This document shows, one piece after another, positions 1 to 6,826 of a DNA stretch of 43,979 nucleotides. Numbering within the stretch: the stretch's first letter is position 1; the number at the start of each line of letters is the position of its first letter. Where the stretch lies: IMG/VR virus record IMGVR_UViG_3300042328_000860, positions 1-43,979 of that record; one strand, written 5' to 3'. The notes below the pieces were generated by a model. That model searched no databases. It was not told the DNA's origin and saw only the letters and a program-made list of their open reading frames with translations. The DNA comes from a virus. The position numbers were made by a program, and so were the translations under genes.

Positions 1-2
1 AA

Positions 3-305
3 AGATTCGAATTAGAACAACTTTATTTTCAAGCCAAAGAGGCTTACTATACTGGAGAACCTTTAATGAACGATGATGAATTTGATAAACTTGAACAAGA
101 GCTAATCACTATGGGTTCTGACGCTCCGTATATTGTTGGTGCAGATGATCGTAAAGCAATAGGAGGATTTTGGTGGACGTCAAATACGCAGAATGGGAAA
201 AACATAGGGATAGAACTTACACATGAATATGTATGGAGGGATGGATATTTGCTTCCTGGCGATTGCGCTGCAGTTCGTTGTGTTAAAAATGATGACGAAG
301 ATTAA
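3..305 (+). CDS. LigA domain Ia copy fused to an unrelated C-terminal module (partial, 5' end outside window)
   Basis: The frame is open to the left edge, so the start lies outside; ATG 66 is internal. The first 52 visible residues copy the N-terminus of the downstream LigA, with 41 of 52 identical by my alignment. They carry YYTGEP and DDEFD, the NMN-binding Ia domain of NAD+ ligases. After the shared PYIVGADDRKA the sequence diverges to GGFWWTS ... AAVRCVK. That resembles the C-terminal end of the Fib_succ_major/DUF1566 family, which typically has a WW-S-S motif and ends VRCVK. There is no KxDG adenylation motif, so it cannot ligate on its own. Codons differ widely from the ligA copy, so the duplication is not recent. 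The N-terminal identity is firm; the C-terminal family is tentative and no function is assigned. Confidence 0.75.
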   Translation, partial: RFELEQLYFQAKEAYYTGEPLMNDDEFDKLEQELITMGSDAPYIVGADDRKAIGGFWWTSNTQNGKNIGIELTHEYVWRDGYLLPGDCAAVRCVKNDDED

Positions 306-310
306 ATAAT

Positions 311-520
311 ATGACATACTACTGTGATGATAGCCGTCATCTAATATGCGTTCCATATTCAATTGATAACCTACATATGATGGCTAATGACTTAAATATA
401 AAGCGATGCTGGTTTCATAAATCTCATTATGATATCCCAAAGAAACGAATTGCAGAAATTCAATCTAAATGCGAAGTTATATCATCTAGAGAAATTCTAG
501 ACATTATAAAAAATTGTTAA
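311..520 (+). CDS. DUF4031-like small protein
   Basis: A 69-residue protein starting five bases after the previous stop, so probably co-transcribed. Features that recall DUF4031 are an N-terminal YxDD, CWFHKSHYDIP (residues 33-43) and a C-terminal VISSRE. DUF4031 proteins are small, occur in bacteria and phages, and have no established biochemical role that I know. There is no signal peptide or membrane segment. The stop codon overlaps the TTGTTAATAACTTT module that precedes ligA. The family call rests on motif memory only. Confidence 0.7.
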   Translation: MTYYCDDSRHLICVPYSIDNLHMMANDLNIKRCWFHKSHYDIPKKRIAEIQSKCEVISSREILDIIKNC

Positions 521-590
521 TAACTTTATAAAAATAAAATTTATTTATAGTGCTTAACTAATATAAAATGGTTAAATTTAACTATAATTA
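514..590 (+). promoter_or_regulatory. Putative early/middle promoter module, copy A (upstream of ligA)
   Basis: TTGTTAATAACTTT at 514-527 and a GGTTAA ... TATAATTA block ending at 590, which is 14 bases before the ligA ATG at 605. The same pair recurs at 27765-27843 and 30436-30503, each time just upstream of a gene. TATAATTA looks like a -10 element. No TTGACA-type -35 is visible at the usual distance. Confidence 0.55.
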
Positions 591-604
591 AAAATACAAA
601 TAAT

Positions 605-2431
605 ATGAACAAAAGATTTGAACTTGAACAAACTTATTTTTCCGCTAAGGAATCTTATTACACTGGTGAACCAATCATGTCTGATGATGAGTTTGACGCA
701 CTTGAAAAGGAATTAATAGGTTTGGGTTCAACTACTCCATATATCGTAGGCGCTGATGATCGTAAAGCAAAATACTCACACCCTTCTCCTATGTTATCTC
801 TTGCTAAATATCAAGCAAGTTTATCAGGAGTTGCTCCCACAGAATCCGCTACAAACTGGATGAAAAAATTTGGTGCTACTTCTTTTGAGGTTACACCTAA
901 ATATGATGGTAATGCTGCTAACGTAATTTACCAAGATGGCAAATTACTTCAGGTATTAACTCGCGGAAACGGTGCCAAAGGTCGTGATATCACTGAAAAG
1001 GTAAAACATAACATGCCCGAAAGGATTGGTCTTCAAGGCACTGTTGAGATTCGTGGTGAAGTAGTTATCAAGATATCTACCTTTAATGAAAAGTATTCTC
1101 ATTTTAAGAATCCAAGAAACTATGTTGCTGGCGTTCTAAATCGTGATGATAACTCTACCGAAACTCTACATAATCTTGACTTTATACCTCTTGAGGTTAG
1201 GCAACGTTTAAACGATGAAATCTATTATATTGCTCCAAGAGTACCAGGTTTCAAACATACACCACATATTTTTTATATAGGTCAAAAAAACTTTGAGGTT
1301 GCATATCAAGATATGGTTAAATTCAGAACTACTAGTGAATATCAACTTGACGGTTTTGTAATTAAAACGCCTGAAGGATTACGGCCAATCTGGGGAGAAA
1401 ATTCACACGATCCTAACTGGGCAATCGCAATTAAATTTCCGCCAAAAGAAGCAATTACCAAAATTAAATCTATTTCTTGGCAATATGGCAAAACCGGAGA
1501 ATTAACACCGGTTGCCGTAATGGAACCTATTGATCTTGACGGTTCTACTGTATCACGAGCAGCTCTTTTTAACTTAGGCTATCTTAAAGAAAAAAGAGCT
1601 TACCCTGGAGCAATCGTTGCTATTGCAAAATCAGGTGATATTATTCCACAAATTACAAGATTGGTTACTCCTGGCAATGAAACCGAATTTCAATATCCAA
1701 CGGATTGTAAATGTGGTTCTCCGCTAAAAGTAGAAGGGATTCACCTTATCTGTAGTAATTTTAACTGTGATATGAAAGCGTGGCATAAGTTTAACATGGG
1801 AGTTGCTTTTTTGGAAATTGACGGTGTTGGTTATTCTCTTGCTAAACAACTGTGGAATGCTGGTTTCAAGAATCCTTTGGAGTTACTTGACCCCACCAAA
1901 ATGAATAAAGAAAGATTAATCCAATCTGGAGAGTTTAAAGCTGGGAAAACCTTGGATAACATCTTTAAAGAATTAGAAAAAACCAAGGAACTCCGCCCTG
2001 TGGATATCGTTATGCTTATGGGTATCGACGGTATGGGTTACACAACTGCTAAACAAATTGGAAATTACATATCAGGTTTACCACATAGTTTCTCCGGATT
2101 ACAGAAAGATGTAATCGCAGGATTCGAAGAAGGTGGCGCTAAAAGAGAGAAATATAATTCTTTGGTTGAGAGCGTTTTACCTTATATTAAAATCGTAATG
2201 CCTGAAAAGATTTCTGAAGATTCTATTCCATATGAAATCACAGGTTCGCCAAAAGCATTTGGCTACAAAACCAAGAATGAGTTTATTAAAGCAGCAAAGG
2301 AAAAAGGATATCACCATTCGGGTTTATCAGGCGCTAAGGTTTTATTCGTTGATGATTTAAGTACAGTAAGTAATAAAATGAAATCAGCGCAAAGCAAAGG
2401 TATTAAAATAATGTTATACTCGGATATTTAA
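605..2431 (+). CDS. ligA: NAD+-dependent DNA ligase
   Basis: Seals DNA nicks using NAD+. The 608 residues run in LigA order: Ia domain (about 1-60), adenylation domain with the catalytic lysine in K99-Y-D-G102, OB fold, a four-Cys zinc finger (C368, C370, C383, C388), helix-hairpin-helix region (about 400-520), and a C-terminal BRCT-like segment from about 540 (ITGSPKAFGY ... VLFVDDLS ... GIKIMLY). Cellular LigA is usually around 670 residues, so this is slightly compact but apparently complete. T4 itself uses an ATP-dependent ligase (gp30), so this is a non-orthologous replacement. The ATG at 605 gives a complete Ia domain and sits directly after a promoter-like module. A separate Ia copy lies at 3-305. 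Confidence 0.96.
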   Translation: MNKRFELEQTYFSAKESYYTGEPIMSDDEFDALEKELIGLGSTTPYIVGADDRKAKYSHPSPMLSLAKYQASLSGVAPTESATNWMKKFGATSFEVTPKYDGNAANVIYQDGKLLQVLTRGNGAKGRDITEKVKHNMPERIGLQGTVEIRGEVVIKISTFNEKYSHFKNPRNYVAGVLNRDDNSTETLHNLDFIPLEVRQRLNDEIYYIAPRVPGFKHTPHIFYIGQKNFEVAYQDMVKFRTTSEYQLDGFVIKTPEGLRPIWGENSHDPNWAIAIKFPPKEAITKIKSISWQYGKTGELTPVAVMEPIDLDGSTVSRAALFNLGYLKEKRAYPGAIVAIAKSGDIIPQITRLVTPGNETEFQYPTDCKCGSPLKVEGIHLICSNFNCDMKAWHKFNMGVAFLEIDGVGYSLAKQLWNAGFKNPLELLDPTKMNKERLIQSGEFKAGKTLDNIFKELEKTKELRPVDIVMLMGIDGMGYTTAKQIGNYISGLPHSFSGLQKDVIAGFEEGGAKREKYNSLVESVLPYIKIVMPEKISEDSIPYEITGSPKAFGYKTKNEFIKAAKEKGYHHSGLSGAKVLFVDDLSTVSNKMKSAQSKGIKIMLYSDI

Positions 2432-2481
2432 AGATAAGACTGGGGTTATCTAAGACCCATCCAAGAACTTTATATCAATCT

Positions 2482-2491
2482 GTTATATAAT
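2482..2491 (+). promoter_or_regulatory. Possible promoter upstream of topoisomerase gene
   Basis: TATAAT at 2486-2491 lies 38 bases before the ATG at 2530, in an AT-rich 98-base intergenic stretch. It ends with CATCTAAAGT-like sequence also seen before the genes at 6827 and 31722. No clear -35 element is visible. Confidence 0.3.
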
Positions 2492-2529
2492 CTATACAAA
2501 TAAAACTATAAGTCATCTAAAGTAAACTA

Positions 2530-4332
2530 ATGGCAAAAGCAACAACTAATAAAGAAATTGTAGCATTAACAGATTTTGAGCACGTACTACACAGACCAAC
2601 TATGTACATCGGTTCGGTTGAGAAATCTGAAGAAAAAGTTCAAATTGTAGAAAACAAAAAACTTGTAGAAAAACCCAAGGTAATATCTGTTGGTTTCTAT
2701 AAGATGTTAAATGAAATTGTTGATAACGCATTTGATGAGGCAAAACGCATGAAAGGGGCAATGCCTAAAATTATCGTAAAAATCAATTCCAAAACAAATG
2801 AGGTAACTGTAACCGATACGGGTGGTGGTTTTCATAACGCGGAAAAAGAAAATAAGAAAACCGGAGCTAGTAATGTTGAGACAGCAATGTCAATGTTAAG
2901 AGCTGGTTCCAACTTCTATAATGAAAGTTCTAACGATTCTTTAATTGGAACCAATGGGGTTGGTGCGGCTTTGGTAAACATGCTATCCGATAAGTTTTCA
3001 GTTCATACCGTAAACAGTGAAGTTGAGTTTAGTGTTGAGTGGGATAAGTTCGTTAAGAAAGATGAAAAGCTTAAACCTGTAGGTCGAGCAAAGACTGGTA
3101 CTACTGTAACATACATTCCACGTAAAGATATCTTTAAAGGCTGTACTTGGGATAAAGAATACTTACATACACTATTCATATTTAGAGAGTTCTTAAAGAA
3201 CCAAGATCCAATAATTAGCAATCTTAAAATTGAGTTTTACTTTGATGATGTATTACTTGACTTAAACATTCCGTTCTTACCAGACAACGCAATTACATTA
3301 AAAGGTAAACTTGGTATGTTTGTGATATGGGACAAGTATGAAAACGCTACAAGTGCATCATTTATTAACGGTGCTATCTGTACAGGTATTCATCAAAAGA
3401 TCTTTACTGACTGGGTAAATGATATCTTTGAGTACAATCTTGCTCATCACTTTTACGAAACGTTGCTCATACTAAACATGCCACCTAAACTTGTTAGGTT
3501 TGGTGATCAAAATAAAACTAAGTATGCAGTAGGTCGCTGGGAGATTCAGCAAATGTTGGAAAAAGATTTCTTCAAGAAGCTACGTCCTTCTATTCTGAAA
3601 TCAGAGTTTTATGAAATTGTTAAGAAAAAGATTGATGAAAGAAATCTTAAACAAGATCTTAACACTCTTAAAGCTAAAAAGAAAGCAAACGCCAAGAAAA
3701 TTTCTGATAAGTATTTTCCACCGTCTTCAAGTAAAGGAACACTTTTTATTGTGGAAGGTAGTTCAGCTATGGGTTCAATCTTACAAAAAAGAGATCCTCG
3801 AGTAGATGCTGTGTATTCACTTAAAGGTAAAATCAAAAATGCAAGAAGTATTTCTGACTTATCGTCAAATAACGAAATCATTGACTTGATGAATATCTTG
3901 AATCTTGAACCACGAGACGGTAGTAAATGTGCATTTGCTAATGTTGCTATTGCTACTGACTGGGATCCTGATGGAATTGGTCACATTGCTTCGTTGGTTA
4001 TTAACCTTTTCTATAAGTGGTTCCCACAAGTAATTGAACAAAATAAACTTAATATACTTATTACACCGTTGGTTTCTGCTGAGGTTGGCAATAAACGCAA
4101 GTACTTTTACTCAATGACTGAATGGACTGACTTTGAGAAAAGCAAAACTGCGTATAAAAATGTTCGTTACCTTAAAGGATTAGGTTCATTAAGTATTGAA
4201 GATTGGCAAATGGTTATGGCAGAAAGAAAACTATTCAGAATACGTCAAGACCGTTTTGCTGCTAAATACATTGACATTGCATTTGGAAATAACGCTACAA
4301 AACGTAAGCGCTGGCTCGAGGGTTCTATCTAA
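2530..4332 (+). CDS. 39: Type II DNA topoisomerase large subunit (ATPase + TOPRIM)
   Basis: Corresponds to T4 gp39 plus gp60, the ATP-driven strand-passage enzyme used in phage replication. GHKL ATPase motifs are the N-box (E62-N66 region), DTGGG at 96-100 and GTNGVGAALVN at 140-150. The TOPRIM part has the acidic EG-S motif (E409) and the metal-binding DWDPDG at 477-482. In T4 the TOPRIM part is carried on a separate gene 60; here the 600-residue protein is continuous, like GyrB/ParE. Its partner, the gp52-like medium subunit, is at 6827, separated by small late genes. The ATG is preceded by an A/T-rich leader without Shine-Dalgarno sequence. Confidence 0.93.
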   Translation: MAKATTNKEIVALTDFEHVLHRPTMYIGSVEKSEEKVQIVENKKLVEKPKVISVGFYKMLNEIVDNAFDEAKRMKGAMPKIIVKINSKTNEVTVTDTGGGFHNAEKENKKTGASNVETAMSMLRAGSNFYNESSNDSLIGTNGVGAALVNMLSDKFSVHTVNSEVEFSVEWDKFVKKDEKLKPVGRAKTGTTVTYIPRKDIFKGCTWDKEYLHTLFIFREFLKNQDPIISNLKIEFYFDDVLLDLNIPFLPDNAITLKGKLGMFVIWDKYENATSASFINGAICTGIHQKIFTDWVNDIFEYNLAHHFYETLLILNMPPKLVRFGDQNKTKYAVGRWEIQQMLEKDFFKKLRPSILKSEFYEIVKKKIDERNLKQDLNTLKAKKKANAKKISDKYFPPSSSKGTLFIVEGSSAMGSILQKRDPRVDAVYSLKGKIKNARSISDLSSNNEIIDLMNILNLEPRDGSKCAFANVAIATDWDPDGIGHIASLVINLFYKWFPQVIEQNKLNILITPLVSAEVGNKRKYFYSMTEWTDFEKSKTAYKNVRYLKGLGSLSIEDWQMVMAERKLFRIRQDRFAAKYIDIAFGNNATKRKRWLEGSI

Positions 4333-4333
4333 A

Positions 4334-4342
4334 GATATATAC
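4334..4342 (+). promoter_or_regulatory. Putative late promoter (GATATATAC)
   Basis: The motif sits just after the topoisomerase stop and 32 bases before ATG 4374. It matches the G[A/T]ATATA[A/T]A motif found before many structural genes in the window. It would drive the head-targeting cluster at 4374-6708. Confidence 0.5.
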
Positions 4343-4373
4343 GTCAAAATACCGAATTTTATCCACATTCTTT

Positions 4374-4775
4374 ATGAAAGACTATAAAAGTTGGCTAACT
4401 GAGGCTGCAGTACAAAATGTGATAGATTACACTACGCCTACTTCATTAGAAATGAAAATGGGTAATGTAATTACTCCGCTAGATCCTAACTCTGAAAATT
4501 GGTTTGGCGAAATTGCCCGCATGAAAGAATATGAAGGAATTGCTTCACAGATTAAAAAAGCTCTTAAAGATGAAGATGATACTCTAATACGTAAACTTAT
4601 TAGTCAAACCAAAGACATGCCTTTGTTTAGAAATGAACAAACTACTATCTGGAAGAAATCACAAATAGATGGTCTTGAAGATTTTCGCTCAGATGCAGAA
4701 TTTCGTAGATGGATAGCGGGATATATAATCAATAAGATAAACCTGTTTAAAGACTGGGTTAACAATAAAACTTAA
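4374..4775 (+). CDS. Candidate head-packaged internal protein (CTS-like N-terminus)
   Basis: 133 residues with no recognised domain. The N-terminus MKDYKSWLTEA closely parallels the capsid-targeting sequence of T4 internal proteins IPI-IPIII (MKTYQEFIAEA). In T4 that sequence sends the protein into the prohead and is removed by the gp21 protease at L/I-x-E. Here the matching cleavage site would be LTE|A after residue 10. The rest is soluble and helical, with a basic and aromatic C-terminus (KINLFKDWVNNKT). A late-promoter-like GATATATAC lies upstream, and three more genes with similar N-termini follow. The packaging role is inferred from the N-terminus alone; the molecular activity is unknown. 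Confidence 0.6.
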   Translation: MKDYKSWLTEAAVQNVIDYTTPTSLEMKMGNVITPLDPNSENWFGEIARMKEYEGIASQIKKALKDEDDTLIRKLISQTKDMPLFRNEQTTIWKKSQIDGLEDFRSDAEFRRWIAGYIINKINLFKDWVNNKT

Positions 4776-4782
4776 ATATAAA

Positions 4783-5142
4783 ATGGAAAAAGAACTTTTA
4801 TCAAACGTCCTTCAAATATCAGGACAGCTTAAAGTATTACACTGGCAAACTACTTCATATGCAGAACATAATGCGTTTGAAAGAATTTATGATTCTCTTG
4901 GTGATTTGTTTGATAAACTAATTGAAGTTTATAGCGGTAAATATGAAAGACCTAAATTTGGTGGTGTTAAAGATCTTTCTTTTGCTGATTATGATAGCAT
5001 TAAAGTAGATGCTTTCATTACTGCTGCTGAAGAATTTTTTGTAGATGCTTTTATGGCAGAACAAGATTCTGAACTTGCTAACATTAAAGACGAAATTGTT
5101 GCTGAGTTACAACAACTTAAGTATTTACTTACTTTAAAATAA
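4783..5142 (+). CDS. Ferritin/Dps-like four-helix protein (DUF5856-like)
   Basis: 119 residues. The segment LKVLHWQTTSYAEHNAF (17-33), followed by YDSLGDLFDKLIEVYSGKY, resembles helix 1-2 of Dps/ferritin-like proteins. In those, a conserved LHWxT segment and later acidic residues lie near a metal site. A further acidic helix (FITAAEEFFVDAF) follows. I recall a similar phage family named DUF5856. It lacks the CTS-like N-terminus of its neighbours but sits within their operon, seven bases after the previous stop. Whether it binds iron or DNA cannot be told from the sequence. Confidence 0.6.
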   Translation: MEKELLSNVLQISGQLKVLHWQTTSYAEHNAFERIYDSLGDLFDKLIEVYSGKYERPKFGGVKDLSFADYDSIKVDAFITAAEEFFVDAFMAEQDSELANIKDEIVAELQQLKYLLTLK

Positions 5143-5152
5143 TATTACCGCA

Positions 5153-5809
5153 ATGAAACACATACAAACATTCGAAAACTATATAATTAGTCTTAATGAA
5201 GCTGACACTTTTAAAGAAGGTGATTTTGTTAAGTGGATAACACCACAAACTGGAACACAAATTTCTTTTGGTATAGTTACAAAAGTGTACAGCAACTCTT
5301 TTGACGCAAAGACGATAGCTACCGGAGGAAAAGGAGATGAGCAGCCAAACAGAGGCTTGTCTATTGGCTTGGGTGGACCAGTTCTTTGGAACCCTCGAAT
5401 AACCGCTAAGAAACTTAAACAAGATATTGAAGATCTTGGCGGATCTACAAACATGGCGGATAAGATTAAATTTGACAAGGCATCAATTTGGAATATTAAT
5501 GAAAGCCAAGTAAATGAATCTAATGCAACACTTGGTACTAAAGCAAAACAATTTGCTAACGCTGTTAAAGGATTAGTTGACACTTTCATCGAAGCTGAAA
5601 AGAAAGAAGAAGACAAATTACCAGATGAATATACAGCAGCGCTTAAAACATTAGGTATTAACAAGCAAGACGCTGCTATATGTTTTTTTGACTCAGTAGG
5701 TGATGCTGATGACGTACTTGACGCTGCAAAGAAAGCTGGTATCAAATACGCAGAAGTTAATGATAGTGAAACCGGTTCTGGAGCAATTGTATTTTCAACA
5801 AAACAATAA
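5153..5809 (+). CDS. Candidate head-packaged protein with CTS-like N-terminus
   Basis: 218 residues. It opens with MKHIQTFENYIISLNEA, sharing MKHIQ-F with the next gene and offering a T4 gp21-type cleavage site LNE|A. Residues 20-80 hold a segment (EGDFVKWITPQTGTQISFG) resembling a small beta-barrel of the kind often named hypervirulence-associated or TUDOR-like; this is weak. A charged linker follows (about 115-150) and then a C-terminal alpha/beta region ending SGAIVFSTKQ. Start chosen at the ATG preceded by CA, the same context as the following two genes. No enzymatic motif seen. Confidence 0.55.
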   Translation: MKHIQTFENYIISLNEADTFKEGDFVKWITPQTGTQISFGIVTKVYSNSFDAKTIATGGKGDEQPNRGLSIGLGGPVLWNPRITAKKLKQDIEDLGGSTNMADKIKFDKASIWNINESQVNESNATLGTKAKQFANAVKGLVDTFIEAEKKEEDKLPDEYTAALKTLGINKQDAAICFFDSVGDADDVLDAAKKAGIKYAEVNDSETGSGAIVFSTKQ

Positions 5810-5813
5810 TATT

Positions 5814-6377
5814 ATGAAACACATACAACTTTTTGAACACTTTGCTGAAAACATCGTTGAAGGTGTAAACTTTAATGGTTCTAAAGATGCTGATCTTGAA
5901 GATGTAGGCGCAGCTATCTCTAAAGAGAGAGACGCCGATGAAGCAGAATTAGTAAAAATAGGTAAAGAAGCTCTTAAAGCAGCAAAGCCAGTTTCTTTAA
6001 CGGGCAAAATTAAAGAAGATGCTCCAAAGTTAATTAAGTATCTTGTAGATGCTTTTAAAAGAGCAGACATTGAACTTGATGATAAGAATGTATACATCAC
6101 AAGTTCTCCAGGCATTGGTTGGGATAATGTAATAGAAATCCCAGTTGCAAAACAGGAAGGCTTTTATTTTTCAACTGTTCTTGATTACTATGATCTTGCT
6201 GAAAGTGGAAACGGAAAAATAATTATACCTGGCGCCTTTATAGAAGAAGCTAGCGGACAACTTGATTATGCAGTAGATGATATCAATAATAATGGTCAAA
6301 TCGTTAAAGTGGCTACGGGGTTTAAGAAATACCTTGAAACTTTAAATAGTGAAAAAAATGATCTCAGATCAAAATAA
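5814..6377 (+). CDS. Candidate head-packaged protein with CTS-like N-terminus
   Basis: The ATG at 5814 is chosen over upstream in-frame ATGs (5700 onward). It gives MKHIQLFEHFAENIVEG, matching the start of the previous gene, and places the gene five bases after that gene's stop. IVE|G is a good gp21-type cleavage site. The 187-residue product has an acidic helical middle and an alpha/beta C-terminal part (VYITSSPGIGWDNVIEIPV). No family recognised. Packaging is inferred from the leader. Confidence 0.55.
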   Translation: MKHIQLFEHFAENIVEGVNFNGSKDADLEDVGAAISKERDADEAELVKIGKEALKAAKPVSLTGKIKEDAPKLIKYLVDAFKRADIELDDKNVYITSSPGIGWDNVIEIPVAKQEGFYFSTVLDYYDLAESGNGKIIIPGAFIEEASGQLDYAVDDINNNGQIVKVATGFKKYLETLNSEKNDLRSK

Positions 6378-6402
6378 ATAAAAACAAAATAAACAAAGCA
6401 CA

Positions 6403-6708
6403 ATGAAACATTTGAAAACATTTGAGGCTTTCGTAAATGAAGATCTTGTTAAAAAAGCAGCTGATGCTGAGGAAACAAAAGAGATCCCATCTGACGAAGG
6501 TTCTGGCAAAGACAAGAACGACGAAAAAGAGCCTGAAACTCCAGAAGAAGAAAAGAAAGCTGAAGAAACTGCTGCTGATGTTCAAGCATCTGCTGAAGAT
6601 AAAGCTGAAGGCGCTGGCGGCGAAGATAAAGAAGTTGAAAAGGATAATCCAGAAGGGAGCGACGAAGAAGATAAAGACGACGATAAAGACGACGATAAAG
6701 ACGACTAG
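6403..6708 (+). CDS. Highly acidic protein with CTS-like N-terminus, possible prohead core protein
   Basis: 101 residues: MKHLKTFEAFVNED, then an almost uninterrupted Asp/Glu/Lys-rich, presumably disordered tail ending in repeated DDDK. The composition and size recall T4 gp67 (PIP), a small acidic prohead core protein. The leader matches the two preceding genes, although its cleavage-like site (VNE|D) is imperfect. The 3' end is built from a 12-bp tandem repeat. It is the last gene before a strong hairpin terminator. The gp67 analogy is by composition and context only. Confidence 0.6.
   Translation: MKHLKTFEAFVNEDLVKKAADAEETKEIPSDEGSGKDKNDEKEPETPEEEKKAEETAADVQASAEDKAEGAGGEDKEVEKDNPEGSDEEDKDDDKDDDKDD
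6673..6708 (+). repeat. 12-bp tandem repeat at 3' end of the acidic gene
   Basis: AAAGACGACGAT units repeat about 2.5 times and encode KDDD units. In-frame slippage here would change the length of the acidic tail without breaking the frame. Confidence 0.8.
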
Positions 6709-6733
6709 TAATTTTCATCCTTACATAGATTTT

Positions 6734-6765
6734 AACAAATGGGAGCGTAACCGCTCCCATTTGTT
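6734..6765 (+). terminator. Hairpin terminator after the head-targeting cluster
   Basis: A perfect 14-bp stem (6734-6747 pairs with 6752-6765) with a 4-base loop, GC-rich at the top (GGGAGCG/CGCTCCC). The T-run after it is weak, but flanking A and T tracts could make it work in either direction. Confidence 0.8.
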
Positions 6766-6793
6766 GTCTTATAGGAACTAAAGTAAATTCACT

Positions 6794-6803
6794 GAATATA
6801 AAC
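6794..6803 (+). promoter_or_regulatory. Putative gp55-type promoter (GAATATAAAC)
   Basis: 24 bases before the TTG start of the gp52-like gene. Nearly the same string occurs at 8864, 27174 and 28834. Confidence 0.5.
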
Positions 6804-6826
6804 ATAAATTAAAAATCTAAAGTATC

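Noticed and set aside
4359-4367. Perfect DnaA box TTATCCACA before gene 4374
   Set aside because: Only one copy and no AT-rich unwinding cluster or iterons; chance occurrence in 44 kb of AT-rich DNA is likely.
5179-5745. Long minus-strand ORF (188 codons) opposite the gene at 5153
   Set aside because: It is a mirror of the coding pattern of the + strand gene, has low-complexity Ser/Pro content and no start context. All recognised genes are on the + strand.
6449-6805. Minus-strand ORF opposite the acidic gene
   Set aside because: Arg/Leu/Gln-rich product is the shadow of the GAA/GAC-rich repeats and it runs through the terminator hairpin.
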